Positions 54,001 to 63,934 of a DNA stretch of 64,000 nt are shown here, piece by piece. Numbering within the stretch: position 1 is the first letter of the stretch; each line of letters opens with the position of its first letter. The translations under genes were made by a program, and so were the position numbers. Under the pieces are notes generated by a model. It saw nothing but the letters and a program-made list of their open reading frames with translations. It did not search any database and had not been told where the DNA came from. The DNA comes from Owenia fusiformis. Taxonomy: Eukaryota > Annelida > Polychaeta > Sabellida > Oweniidae. Location: positions 31,091,001-31,155,000 of the forward strand of contig CAIIXF020000012.1 in the NCBI GenBank assembly GCA_903813345.2, in the 5' to 3' direction.

Positions 54001-55551
54001 CTGTTTTACATTTTAAGGCCAAATGTTAATTTCTTATTACATTTTCAGATCCAAAGACAGCGTCTGGGCCCTGGGTATGCTTGTTCTTGTATTAGGGGTG
54101 CTTACAACTGCAGTATATTGGTCAAAGATGTGGAAACGTAAGAATATTGGATGGTTTTATGAGCCAGTAAAACAAGAAGAGGATCTAGTGGACATAAGAG
54201 GTAAAGCATACTCAGTGATCTTCCCAGCATTAAAGCAAGTGGGTGCAGCACCCACCTGAGATTTTGAAAATAGGCTTACACCCACCTGAAAATCCATTTG
54301 CACCCACTTGAAAATGAGAAAAACTGAAAAATTGGCATATTTTGACCAATTTTGGTCTGAATTGTGAAAATGAGTATTTTGCATCCACCTGAAAAAAAAT
54401 CCTGGGGAGATCACTGATACTGTAACTGTATACTGTAGTGGAGTGATTTTTTCACATTAACCCTTAGCGTAATCCTATGTTTGAAATCAACTAATTTGAT
54501 ACAGTTTGGTGTTCACTTTATTTGATATTTGCGGATTTCAAGAATGTGCAATTTTACATCTTCATTAAGATGTAAGATAAATCCCTGGGAATTTGTTCTT
54601 TTCCCTTGTACATTGTACACAGATGGAGTTTGTCTTACAGTGAAAAAATTAGGGAGTCATGTCTTTCAAATTAGCTGAGAAAAACAACAGGGACAAGTTC
54701 TCTCTTATAGGAATTAGAGAGGGTCATATTGTTAATGTGGGGGTTAATTTTTCAATGATGGAAAAAATTATCACAATGAAAGTGATATGATGCTGTTTAA
54801 TTTGGAAAATTGCAAAAAATAAAATGCATAGAATTACCCAGAATTCAAGTCTCTCTGCCATATCTGAAAAATTAAATCTCATTTCACAAGATTTATTGTC
54901 ATTTGGATATCATTCCTAACTATCTGTATTTATTGATTTTTACTCCTAACTACATTGTTTGTATTGATTGATTTATAAAATACCCATCTTTGTTATTGAA
55001 CTTTGAAAAAGTGCTCCATTGTCTCGTCCTTCAAAATTCCAGAAAAATTGCTTACTCATTTGTATCTGTTCAAAACTTTTACAGACGCAGACTAGTGCCA
55101 AGATCTGACTAGGTTTTGGGCATGCTGGGTAAATTACATGGTAGCCATTTTGCTCATAAAAGTGCAATATTTATCACTGTATGTCTTGTTAATTTATAAA
55201 ATTGTAAAATATCCATCTTTGCATTTGGAAAAGGTGCTATGTATATTGTCACCGTTTTGTGCTGCTGGATGGAAGGAGCAGTTGGCCCTCCATAAATATT
55301 GTTATTTAAATTCCAGAAAAATGGCTTATCTATTCAACTTGGATTTTCTCTAGATAAAATATAAAACAAAACATAGTAAAAGTATCCTTCTTTCTTTTAC
55401 AGATATTTTAAAGAGTAAAGAGCCATACCTTCCAAAGAGGAAGAATCGAAAAGTCAGAAAGAAGAAGAATCAATACGTTCCATTGAAACTATTACATTCC
55501 ATCAATGACGATGATTCCGAAGAGGAAGAACTCTTCATACAAGAAGTGTGA
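51081..55551 (+). CDS. Unrecognised single-pass membrane protein with TGN-type sorting tail, 4 exons
   Basis: Exons 51081-51182, 52061-53364, 54049-54200 and 55403-55551 join at GT-AG sites in frame to give 568 aa. A signal peptide (MAKYFIFQVFLFSIKMVSSS) precedes a basic juxta-N-terminal region (RRRLKRK near residue 145) and a long Lys/Thr/Pro/Gln-rich, probably disordered ectodomain (about 150-465). One membrane segment follows (about 474-493, VWALGMLVLVLGVLTTAVYW), then a basic cytoplasmic tail KRKNRKVRKKKN-QYVPLKLL and the acidic end DDDSEEEELFIQEV. YVPL fits YxxPhi and DDDSEEEE a CK2-type acidic cluster, the pair used by furin and TGN38-like proteins. I know no named homologue. It is divergent from PPIL2. 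The long plus-strand frame also extends upstream of 52061 into intron sequence, but the acceptor TTGTTTTACAG makes 52061 the exon start. Confidence 0.8.
51455..51612 (-). repeat. tRNA-derived SINE
   Basis: Minus strand: TGGCTCAGGGGTAGAGGGTC (A-box), then AGAGCGGAAGGTCCTAGATT and GATTCGAATCC (B-box), spaced as in a tRNA, followed by a tRNA-unrelated body ending AAGGGTCGTTACA. It lies in intron 1 of the membrane-protein gene. Confidence 0.7.
53433..53723. mobile_element. piggyBac-like MITE with TTAA target duplication
   Basis: TTAA (53429-53432) precedes CCTCTTGA, and TCAAGAGG precedes TTAA (53724-53727). The interior contains GAGTGACGAGAT repeated twice and is non-coding. TTAA flanks plus CC..GG ends are the piggyBac signature. 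It lies in intron 2 of the membrane-protein gene. Confidence 0.75.
54213..54416. mobile_element. MITE with CAGTGATC(T)CCCAG ends in intron 3 of the membrane-protein gene
   Basis: The ends CAGTGATCTTCCCAG and CTGGGGAGATCACTG are flanked by ATACT on both sides. The interior repeats CACCCACCTGAAAA words. It starts 12 bp after the splice donor of exon 3, a very close intronic insertion. Confidence 0.7.
54422..55402. other. Intron 3 of the membrane-protein gene, no other feature
   Basis: A degenerate direct repeat of TTATAAAATACCCATCTTTG (54972) and TTGTAAAATATCCATCTTTG (55202) with adjacent GAAAAAGGTGCT-type sequence is the only structure noticed. Confidence 0.4.
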
Positions 55552-55557
55552 TATTCG

Positions 55558-56486
55558 CAATATTATCGGTATGATAAAGTGTCTACTGACCTCAAGAATG
55601 AGGTGTATGAGAGGGGCTATATTATCGATTGGATGAAGTGTCTACTTACCTCCAGAATGAGGTGTGTGAGGGGGGCTATATTATCGATTGGATGAAGTGT
55701 CTACTTACCTCCAGAATGAGGTGTGTATGGGGGGCTATATTATCGATTGGATGAAGTGTCTACTTACCTCCAGAATGAGGTGTGTGAGGGGGGCTATATT
55801 ATCGGTATGATGAAGTGGGTATGATGAAGTGTCTACTTACCTCCAGAATGAGGTGCGTGTGGGGGGCTATATTATCGGTATGATGAAGTGTCTACTTACC
55901 TCCAGATTGAGGTGTATGAGAGGGGCTATATTATCGATTGGATGAAGTGTCTCCTTACCTCCAGAATGAGGTGTGTGAGAGGGGCTATATTATCGGTATG
56001 ATGAAGTGGGTATGATGAAGTGTCTACTTACCTCCAGAATGAGGTGCGTGTGGGGGGCTATATTATTGGTATGATGAAGTGTCTACTTACCTCCAGAATG
56101 AGGTACGTGTGGGGGGCTATATTATCGATATGATGAAATGTCTACTTACCTCCAGAATGAGGTGTGTGAGGGGGGCTATATTATCGATTGGATGTAGTGT
56201 CTACTTACCTCCAGAATGAGGTGTGTATGGGGGGCTATATTATCGATTGGATGAAGTGTCTTCTTACCTCCAGAATGAGGTGTGTGAGGGGGGCTATATA
56301 ATCGATTGGATGAAGTGTCTCCTTACCTCCAGAATGAGGTGTGTGAGGGGGGCTATATTATCGGTATGATGAAGTGGGTATGATGAAGTGTCTACTTACC
56401 TCCAGAATGAGGTGCGTGTGGGGGGCTATATTATCGGTTTGATGTAGTGTCTACTTACCTCCAGAATGAGGTGTGCATGTGGGGCT
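55558..56486. repeat. ~60-bp minisatellite starting in the 3' UTR of the membrane-protein gene
   Basis: About 15 units of the form TATTATCGATTGGATGAAGT-GTCTACTTACCTCCAGAATG-AGGTGTGTGAGGGGGGCTA, most 59-60 bp, some extended to ~72 bp by an extra GGTATGATGAAGTG. The array begins a few bases after the stop codon at 55551. On the minus strand each unit contains CTGGAGGTAAGTAGAC, a consensus splice-donor sequence. Confidence 0.9.
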
Positions 56487-56720
56487 TTTGAAGGCCTTGA
56501 AGCAAGACTACAGGAGCTTTTACAAGTTGAATTACCAGGATTGGGATCTTTGTCTAACATTTGTGATTTTGAGAATATGGGAATTGTGTCAAATTAGCAA
56601 AATTGTTTTACATTTCTATCCAGAAGGAGAGAGTGTAAATTATAATTTTATTTGTGAAGAAAAAATTTGAAATGCATATTTCAAGTGAAATTAACAAGTG
56701 TGAAATAAGAATAGTCTGAG
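56487..56720. other. Unique spacer between two satellite arrays
   Basis: A 65-residue frame (56473-56670) has no recognisable motif. Possibly the unexpanded remainder of the 3' UTR. Confidence 0.35.
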
Positions 56721-56985
56721 ATGCTCATTCAAAGTTGCTCAGCTGCATGTATGATCAACTGTACACTTAAGCAGCTGCACAATTGCTTGTCTGCAGGTAT
56801 GCTCAGCTGCACAATTGCTTGGCTGCAGGTATGCTCAGCAGCTGCACAATTGCTTGGCTGCAGGTATGCTCAGCTGCACAAATGCTCAACTGCATGTATG
56901 ATCAGCTGTACACTTAAGCAGCTGCACAATTGCTTGGCTGAAGGCATGCTTAGCTGCACAATTATGTTATGTTATGTTCGGTTTT
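56721..56985. repeat. Degenerate precursor-like repeats GCTGCACAATTGCTTGGCTG
   Basis: CAGCTGCACAATTGCTTGGC, GCAGGTATGCTCAGC and GTACACTTAAGCAGCTGCAC recur irregularly with 35-45-bp spacing. They share AATTGCTT(A/G)GCTGCAGGT with the adjoining 32-bp satellite and look like its older edge. Confidence 0.7.
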
Positions 56986-58262
56986 AACTCCTTCACAATT
57001 GCTCAGCAGCAGGTTTCAATTATTGCATAATTGCTTAGCTGCAGGTTTCAATTACTGCATAATTGCTTTGCTGCAGGTTTCAATTACTGCATAATTGCTT
57101 AGCTGCAGGTTCCAATTACTACATAATTGCTTAGCTGCAGGTTTCAATTACTACATAATTGCTTAGCTGCAGGTTTCAATTACTGCATAATTGCTCAGCA
57201 GCAGGTTTCAATTACTGCATAATTGCTTAGCTGCAGGTTTCAGTTACTGCATAATTGCTTTGCTGCAGGTTTCAATTACTGCATAATTGCTTAGCTGCAG
57301 GTTTCAATTACTACATAATTGCTTAGCTGCAGGTTTCAATTACTGCATAATTGCTCAGCAGCAGGTTTCAATTACTGCATAATTGCTTAGCTGCAGGTTT
57401 CAATTACTGCATAATTGCTCAGCAGCAGGTTTCAATTACTGCATAATTGCTTAGCTGCAGATTTCAATTACTGCATAATTGCTTAGCTGCAGGTTTCAAT
57501 TACTGCATAATTGCTTAGCTGCAGTTTTCAATTACTGCATAATTGCTTAGCTGCAGTTTTCAATTACTGCATAATTGCTCAGCAGCAGGTTTCAATTACT
57601 GCATAATTGCTCAGCAGCAGGTTTCAATTACTGCATAATTGCTTAGCTGCAGGTTTCAATTACTGCATAATTGCTCAGCAGCAGGTTTCAATTACTGCAT
57701 AATTGCTCAGCAGCAGGTTTCAATTACTGCATAATTGCTTAGCTGCAGGTTTCAATTACTGCATAATTGCTTTGCTGCAGGTTTCAATTACTGCATAATT
57801 GCTTAGCTGCAGGTTTCAATTACTACATAATTGCTTAGCTGCAGGTTTCAATTACTGCATAATTGCTCAGCAGCAGGTTTCAATTACTGCATAATTGCTT
57901 AGCTGCAGGTTTCAATTACTGCATAATTGCTTAGCTGCAGATTTCAATTACTGCATAATTGCTTAGCTGCAGGTTTCAATTACTGCATAATTGCTTAGCT
58001 GCAGTTTTCAATTACTGCATAATTGCTTAGCTGCAGTTTTCAATTACTGCATAATTGCTCAGCAGCAGGTTTCAATTACTGCATAATTGCTTAGCTGCAG
58101 GTTTCAATTACTGCATAATTGCTCAGCAGCAGGTTTCAATTACTGCATAATTGCTTAGCTGCAGGTTTCAATTACTGCATAATTGCTCAGCAGCAGGTTT
58201 CAATTACTGCATAATTGCTCAGCAGCAGGTTTCAATTACTGCATAATTGCTTAGCTGCATAT
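56986..58262. repeat. 32-bp satellite array, about 40 copies, with higher-order blocks
   Basis: The unit is TTCAATTACTGCATAATTGC-TTAGCTGCAGGT. Three main variants differ at the end: TTAGCTGC, TCAGCAGC and TTTGCTGC, with sub-variants ACTACATA, GCAGATTTC and GCAGTTTTC. A string of six units starting at the TTTGCTGC unit at 57257 recurs in the same order from 57769, exactly 512 bp (16 units) later, and the following units agree apart from one inserted monomer. Confidence 0.92.
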
Positions 58263-58911
58263 GTAATCAGCTACAGAGTTAACCCAACTGTCTTCTCAGC
58301 TGCCGGTAATGCTCAGCTAAGACTTACATAGACCCATGGGCTTTCAACTCTAATTAAAAGCCCATGATAGACCTAAACATTTTCTCGATAGGTACTTATT
58401 AGCACAAAATCAACGATTATTGACTTTTTGATGTAAAGATTCTTGATTATTGTGATATTATTTACATTTAACTGTGATTTTAGTTTAATTCTTCAGTTTT
58501 TTTGTATGTGTTTTATTTTTCTTAAACATGTGTTTTACTGTAGCTAATTTGAGGATATACAAACCCTCACTCCTCAAATATTCATCCTTCCACATGACGA
58601 AATAATGCTTACCAGAGAATTTAGTTAGTCTAGCTTTGAATATATGCAACATATTTTTGTGTAGCCTATCAATAAAAAGATTTAGTGCCTAGAAATATAT
58701 ATTTTGACTAGAAACATTCTGCTGAAGATGTAGAAAAAACAATTTTGTTGTTCAAAAGTTTTAATCTACTGTAACATGTTTAATAAAGCAATAAATTTAT
58801 AAAATCACTCACTTTGCTATGTTCATCAGTTTTACTACCAATGTTGCATAAATTATGAAAAAAGGTTCCGGTTAGGTAAAATTGACTATTTAGAATTTAA
58901 TTGAATTACTG
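58263..58911. other. Gene-free interval
   Basis: AT-rich; AATAAAG near 58790 on the plus strand is a possible polyadenylation hexamer without an assigned gene. Confidence 0.35.
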
Positions 58912-59190
58912 TACTACTGGTATTTTTTTGTGTGTGACTTAGTTTTGTGCTTTTCGCGATTGTTGAAAAATCATGAAAATTAATCTTCGCAAAATTGTCA
59001 ATTTAATTCCCGGGATTTGTGAAATTTTTGATTACCTTTGACTTCATTGCATTTCGTGTTTTGTAAAATGTTGACCAAGATGACATAATACATGTAATAA
59101 TAGGGGTACTTCGTGAAATTAGCGAAATCTTATAGCTGCGAAATTGTGTTTTCTAACAAATTCGCGAAATTAACCCGGAGTACAGTATCT
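58912..59190. mobile_element. MITE with TACTGTACT(A/C)C ends
   Basis: TTACTGTACTACTGG at the left is mirrored by CCCGGAGTACAGTA at the right. Subterminal CGCGATTG/CGCGAAATTA words (GCGAAATT repeated) resemble those in the element at 46956-47978. Confidence 0.55.
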
Positions 59191-59277
59191 CAAATATCTT
59201 CTTACGTGCACATTGAAGGAAAACTGTAGAATTAAATAACTGACAAACACTCAAATGTTTTTCTGCTTCTTACATAC

Positions 59278-59409
59278 CTTCTTGGTGTATGTACTGGGCT
59301 TACTGATGACATTACTTCCTTTGTGAAATCTCCAAAGATGGGAGCCTGCATGATACTGAGAACTGCACTTTTAAATTCACCAAATTCGACCATATCAAAT
59401 ATTTTCTCA
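59278..59409 (-). CDS. Orphan coding exon of an unidentified minus-strand gene
   Basis: 132 nt (44 codons) lies between an acceptor TTTCACAACAG and a donor AAG/GTATGTAAG, with reading EKIFDMVEFGEFKSAVLSIM then QAPIFGDFTKEVMSSVSPVH. The flanking splice sites are consensus and the length is a multiple of three. I do not recognise the family and could not find partner exons in the window; they may lie to the right, beyond the window, or have been lost. Confidence 0.4.
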
Positions 59410-59459
59410 CTGTTGTGAAATATGGATAGCATAATAATGGTTATAGCTATTTCATTCAC

Positions 59460-60600
59460 ATGTTACATGAAGGGCTTGTCGGGAATGTCCCTTTAAATGT
59501 AAGAAATAATTAAAAAGATGGCATGGAAATCTATCTGTGGTTATTTAAAATTCTTCTGTTGCTGCCATCTATTTAATAGTCAAAAACCTATTATCCTGAC
59601 CGATGATCCTGAAAACGCAATGGAAAATCGAGTTTGAATAATGACTGCCAATCCCCTTGCAGTGGGGCATAACAACGAGAGATAGCATAATTTACTATAG
59701 ACTTATCTTAATCCCTCATGTGATCCACAGCTGTTCAAGTTCCAAACGATTTAAAGGCTGTTTTTCAAACTATAACCTAATAACCTATAAAATAGTTGCT
59801 CCCTCCCGATATTGCTACTACAGTATATACAGCATATATACACGGACCTCTGCCAGATTACCTCCTCTGTCCAGGCTCAATAAATATACCATATATCCTT
59901 TGAGCCTACTAACAACAGGGGCTGGATCTGGCTCCGGATCTGTGCATATATACAAGTGATTTTACTTGCTCAAATGTGTCACACTCGACAGTGTACATAT
60001 GGTTGTCAGTAGATCTAGGCAAAAAACGTAATTGATCAAGTTAAATGAATTTTGTTGATTATTTCTTTTGAACTCCGTCGAGCCTTTAAGGATTAACATT
60101 TCAAAATTGATTTTTCTCATCTGTTCATCAGGCAATCGGCCGTCATCTGCGCCAAGCCCTATTTAGAGAGATTTCTTTTCCAAATCTCTTTAAAATTTGG
60201 CACATCTCGCGCCTTCGCGATACTTTTCGAGATCTCGACCCCGACCTCTTTCTAGTCAAAAGGGGATCCCCTCCATGTAGAATGAATATGGCGACCTGAA
60301 TTTTCTAAAAGGTAAGAAATTCTTCTTCAATTTGGTGTATAGAACGTTGCGATGCTTTGAAAAGAAGTATGTTTTTGGAGGGTCCGAACAACGAACATAA
60401 ATTTTGAGTCGATGAGACCAGAGTACGCTGCAAACCATATCTTCAGCGGGCCATTAAACTTTGGTGTTCAAAATGGTTGAAATTCGTTTCAAAACATATC
60501 GTTTTTCGTTAATTTCAAGTAGTTTTGACGGGGCATCAGGTATCTTTCGAGATATATACGAAATAAAACCGATAATATGACTTCCGGTTTACCAATTTAT
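59460..60600. other. Gene-free interval
   Basis: No convincing gene. A purine/pyrimidine-mixed patch with GAGATCTCGACC/TTTCGAGATATATACG near 60220-60560 looks repeat-derived. Confidence 0.35.
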
Positions 60601-60654
60601 CGAATAAATTGAAGGAGTTTGTACTAAAAGCCAAAGTTCTTGATCCGATTTTCA

Positions 60655-61495
60655 ACAAAATTGGAGACCCTATCTGTTGCAAGACTTATGCCTGGCACAA
60701 CCGTCAAAATTTGAGACCTTATCTGTTGCAAGACTTATGCTTGGCACAACCGTCACCATGTTATAGTGTTTTTATTAAGTTTCGCAAGGATCCTACCAGG
60801 ACCGTAGTACCACCCCCATAAATGTGGGGTTATTTTGATGTTTTTTTATATTTAGGACATTTGTTTGTCAAAATAATTATTTTGAGAAACAAATGTCTTA
60901 AATTTAAAAAAACTCAATATAACCCCACATTTATGGGGGTAGGTATACCGACAATGCTATATTATATTGCAAGGCCTGTCGTGACCGTGGTAACGTTAAA
61001 GCCTGATATGACCGTGACATTGATATATTATATTGCAAGGCCTGTCATTACCATGGTAATGTAAAAGCCTTGTATGACTGAGGCAATGGTTGTAAAACCT
61101 GTCATGACCGTGGTAATGACGTTAAAGCACAGTATGACCGTAACAATGGTTATATTAAATTACATTTAGTAGCATGAGAATACTGTAATGAAAATTTTCA
61201 TCGTTTATCTACCTTAAATATGTAAATCTTGACAACTACTACATGTACTACTACTTTAACTCATAATTCATTTCAACAAAATGAAATTCTAATTTCATTC
61301 AAGAATGTGAACATTGTCACTGTAAAAATAAGGCTTTTACATTACCACGGTCATGATATGCATTGCAATATAATATAGCATTGTCACGTTTATACCAGCG
61401 CTTTCATGATAACAATACCACAGTCATGGCAGGATCCTTGCGAAACTTAAAAACACTTAATAACATGGTGACGGTTGTGCCAGGCATAAGTCTTG
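60655..61495. mobile_element. Composite element with inverted ends and nested palindrome
   Basis: 60740-60792 (GCTTGGCACAACCGTCACCA ... AAGTTTCGCAAGGATCCT) is mirrored at 61433-61485 (AGGATCCTTGCGAAACTTAA ... GGTGACGGTTGTGCCAGGC). The left end is duplicated as a ~59-bp tandem (60665 and 60716, TATCTGTTGCAAGACTTATG). Inside are ATATTGCAAGGCCTGTC(G/A)TGACC tandem units (60955-61150) and a separate palindrome at 60808-60945. Confidence 0.65.
60808..60945. mobile_element. Near-perfect palindromic MITE
   Basis: ACCCCCATAAATGTGGGGTT ... GACATTTGTTTGTCAAAATA folds onto its complement ending AACCCCACATTTATGGGGGT, with a loop of only a few bases at about 60877. It is nested in the composite element. 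Confidence 0.8.
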
Positions 61496-61832
61496 CAATA
61501 AATAGCATGTGCAAAATTGAAAGTTTCATGTGTTTTTTAGGTGTGGTCTTCAGATATACTACCATATAGTTATGTGATACGAGATGCAGCTATCGATCAC
61601 TCATCACCATCAAAGGTAATTATCATACTTTTTAAATTGTCTCTCATCAGTCAAACATTCACACTTAAGCCAACACATATGTAGGCTTATTTGATTTTAA
61701 TCATAAGCCTATGTAGATATATTGGCCTAGCCTAATTCATAAATACAATGCTCTTTTGGTAGTATGAGTTGGTCCTCAAAAGGGCCATTTTTTGTTGTTG
61801 CTCGGCTGGCTTATCTTCTGTATCCACATACA

Positions 61833-62100
61833 TCAGGGGCGGATCTGGGAAACATCAAGGGGGCGGGCCAAATTTCCAGTCAGAGAAAAAAAATTCTGTG
61901 CTCGTGCGGGAAAAAATTTTGGGCCCCTGAAACCTTAAAGCCCAAATTTTGAGGGCCATTTTCTTCAGAATTTAGTCTTGAATTCAAAAATAAGGCCTCA
62001 AGGCCCACTTTTTTGGGCCTTAAGGCCTTCTTCGGGCCCAAAATTTTTTTGAGCCCAAAAAATCTTTGATGATGCCCCCTTCTCGCAATGTCTGGGAATG
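61833..62100. mobile_element. Fragment with a hAT-like CAGGGGCGGATCTGG end
   Basis: CAGGGGCGGATCTGGGAAAC at 61833 resembles the common hAT-type CAGxGGCGGATCCAGG terminus. GGGCCT/AGGCCC words in both orientations fill 61920-62050. The right end (GATGCCCCCTTCTCGCAATG) is not a clean mirror. Confidence 0.4.
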
Positions 62101-62789
62101 GCGCACATATGTTATATGCCAGGCTATGGAAATATTTGTTCATGTAATCAATTTCTTATTTCAAATTATTACTATTTTTCTTTTTTTTCAGGTGGGCCTC
62201 AATCCTATTATCATTCATTTGACCAGTGGATGTTGAGAAAAGGCAATGCTGTATTATCACTCTAGGTGCTATACAAGGTATGTTATTTCTATGCATTTTA
62301 AGTGGTGAATCCAAGAATGATAAAATTGCAAACAAGCAAAGGTATTCTAGAGTATTTGTAGAAACATATTGGTTTTCAACTCATACACAGAGGTTTCACT
62401 AGAATTTCCCACAGCAGGCTGTAAATGAAAACAACAGGCTAAATTAATGGAAATCATAAATTTAACATGGAAAACTTGAAAAAACAAAAGGCGACTTTGT
62501 GAAAATAACTGGTGAAAATATAAAATTGTAATTGAGTTTTACATATAATCCAACCTTAGATTATCAAGCTCACTTAAAACATGAACATGTGATTCTTAAT
62601 AGCCTATATGATTTTGATGTTAAAACTTGCTGAAGAATATGAAATCAAAATACACATTTATATGTATATACCAGTATACACCTTTATATGTATATACCAG
62701 TATACACCTTTCAGTTTTTCAAATTATAAATATGAAATATACAGTAGTATGGTCTAGTTTAGGGTCTAGTTTTCAGTTATATGTAATGT

Positions 62790-62850
62790 TGATAGGGAAA
62801 AGCTTGGTGGTAGAGCAATCGCCTTGGAAGGGAGGGGTCTGATCAGCCCT
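62790..62850 (+). repeat. Possible tRNA-derived SINE fragment
   Basis: AGCTTGGTGGTAGAGCAATC followed by GGTCTGATCAGCCC resembles tRNA A- and B-box regions with a degenerate B-box; a T-rich tail follows. Weak. Confidence 0.3.
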
Positions 62851-63649
62851 TAGCACAGGATTTCATTCTTTGTTTTCTTTAACTGTACTCTTTTCTTGCT
62901 AGGTCCTTAAACATTTTGGGTAAAATATCCAATGTGAGCCCTTCTGGCTTCATTTGAATCAGAGCTTAAAAAGGGAGAATATCTAGTTTGGTTTTTGCAA
63001 TGTTATTATCATTCTTTTTTGTTTGTTTAAGGTTGGATGGACTTTCCTGTTGTTATGCTGTGCTGGAGAAGCTGATCAGTAATTCATACTGGACTTGGAG
63101 GTGATTATATTCTTAAAACATAATAATAAAATCCTGCTAAGATATACCTGTACCTGTTTGTTGGCAATTCTAGCATCACCCCTGAATACTATGTGACAGA
63201 ATACAGTTTTTACTCTAAAATACTGAAATAATATAAGGATTGATTGTTTTTGTATTAACCAGGACTATGCATCATAGGAAAAATAACATTGTGTCAACCT
63301 GTATTGTTCAGTATACTTCTGTGTTCAAGTCACCTGTTTATCAGTTGCACATATTTACTACAGATTTTAAGGTTGTGTACTATAGATATCAAAAGCATGC
63401 ATTCCATTTTTAAACTTAAGTAACATATTTTCTGTTAAATTTAGGTTTTGGAAGGCGGGTAACAGGTGGGCATGGACTAACCGAAGATGGGGACCACACA
63501 TGGACCAGCAGGAAGCAGGGGGTGAGAAGCAGTGGAAATAGATGGGATGCAGTGGTGATAGGCAGGATCTATTGGGGTTTGCTGATTGTTTAGTGCCACA
63601 TATTCATTGATGATTAATGGTATGTAGTTATTTGTTAAGTATGTGAATA

Positions 63650-63735
63650 TAGTAAAACCTGTGCACAATGAATATTTGTTAACTGTCTACAGGGGTTCAA
63701 TAGAGAGGTGTTCATTAGCGCAGGTTTTACTGTAT
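63650..63735. mobile_element. Short palindromic MITE with AGTAAAACCTG ends
   Basis: AGTAAAACCTGTGCACAATG at the left is mirrored by AGCGCAGGTTTTACTGTA at the right, with GTTAACTG/AGGTGTTC words between. Similar words follow to 63905 (AAAGGTTCTACTGTA). Confidence 0.55.
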
Positions 63736-63934
63736 TAAAATTAATAAGTTTTAATATGAGACTCAATGGGAGAAAAAGCTTTTGCCAAATATAAATGTTA
63801 ACAGATGGAATGGATTTGACAGAGAAGTGTTCGCTTGCTAACTAGAAAGGTTAACTGTTGGTAGGGATTCAATAGGACATGTTTACTAGTAAAGGTTCTA
63901 CTGTATTAAAGTGTATGAATTTTAATTTTGTGTA

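Larger units (their letters stand above)
61551..63101 (+). ncRNA. Possible spliced transcript (candidate exons only)
   Basis: Three segments are bounded by plausible plus-strand splice sites: 61552-61616 (after GTGGTCTTCAG, before GTAATTAT), 62192-62277 (after TTTTTTTTCAG, before GTATGTTA) and 63032-63101 (after TTTGTTTAAG, before GTGATTAT). A fourth acceptor at 63444 (TTAAATTTAG) may open a last exon. The joined frames hit stops early, so this would be non-coding or the 3' part of a gene. Low confidence. Confidence 0.2.

Noticed and set aside
55558-58262. CRISPR-like regular repeats
   Set aside because: Units are contiguous variants with no unique spacers, and the region is eukaryotic; they are tandem satellites.
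61880-62143. 87-residue minus-strand frame with repeated GPKK/RPKK-like steps
   Set aside because: It derives from GGGCCTTAAGGCC-type repeat words of a MITE fragment.
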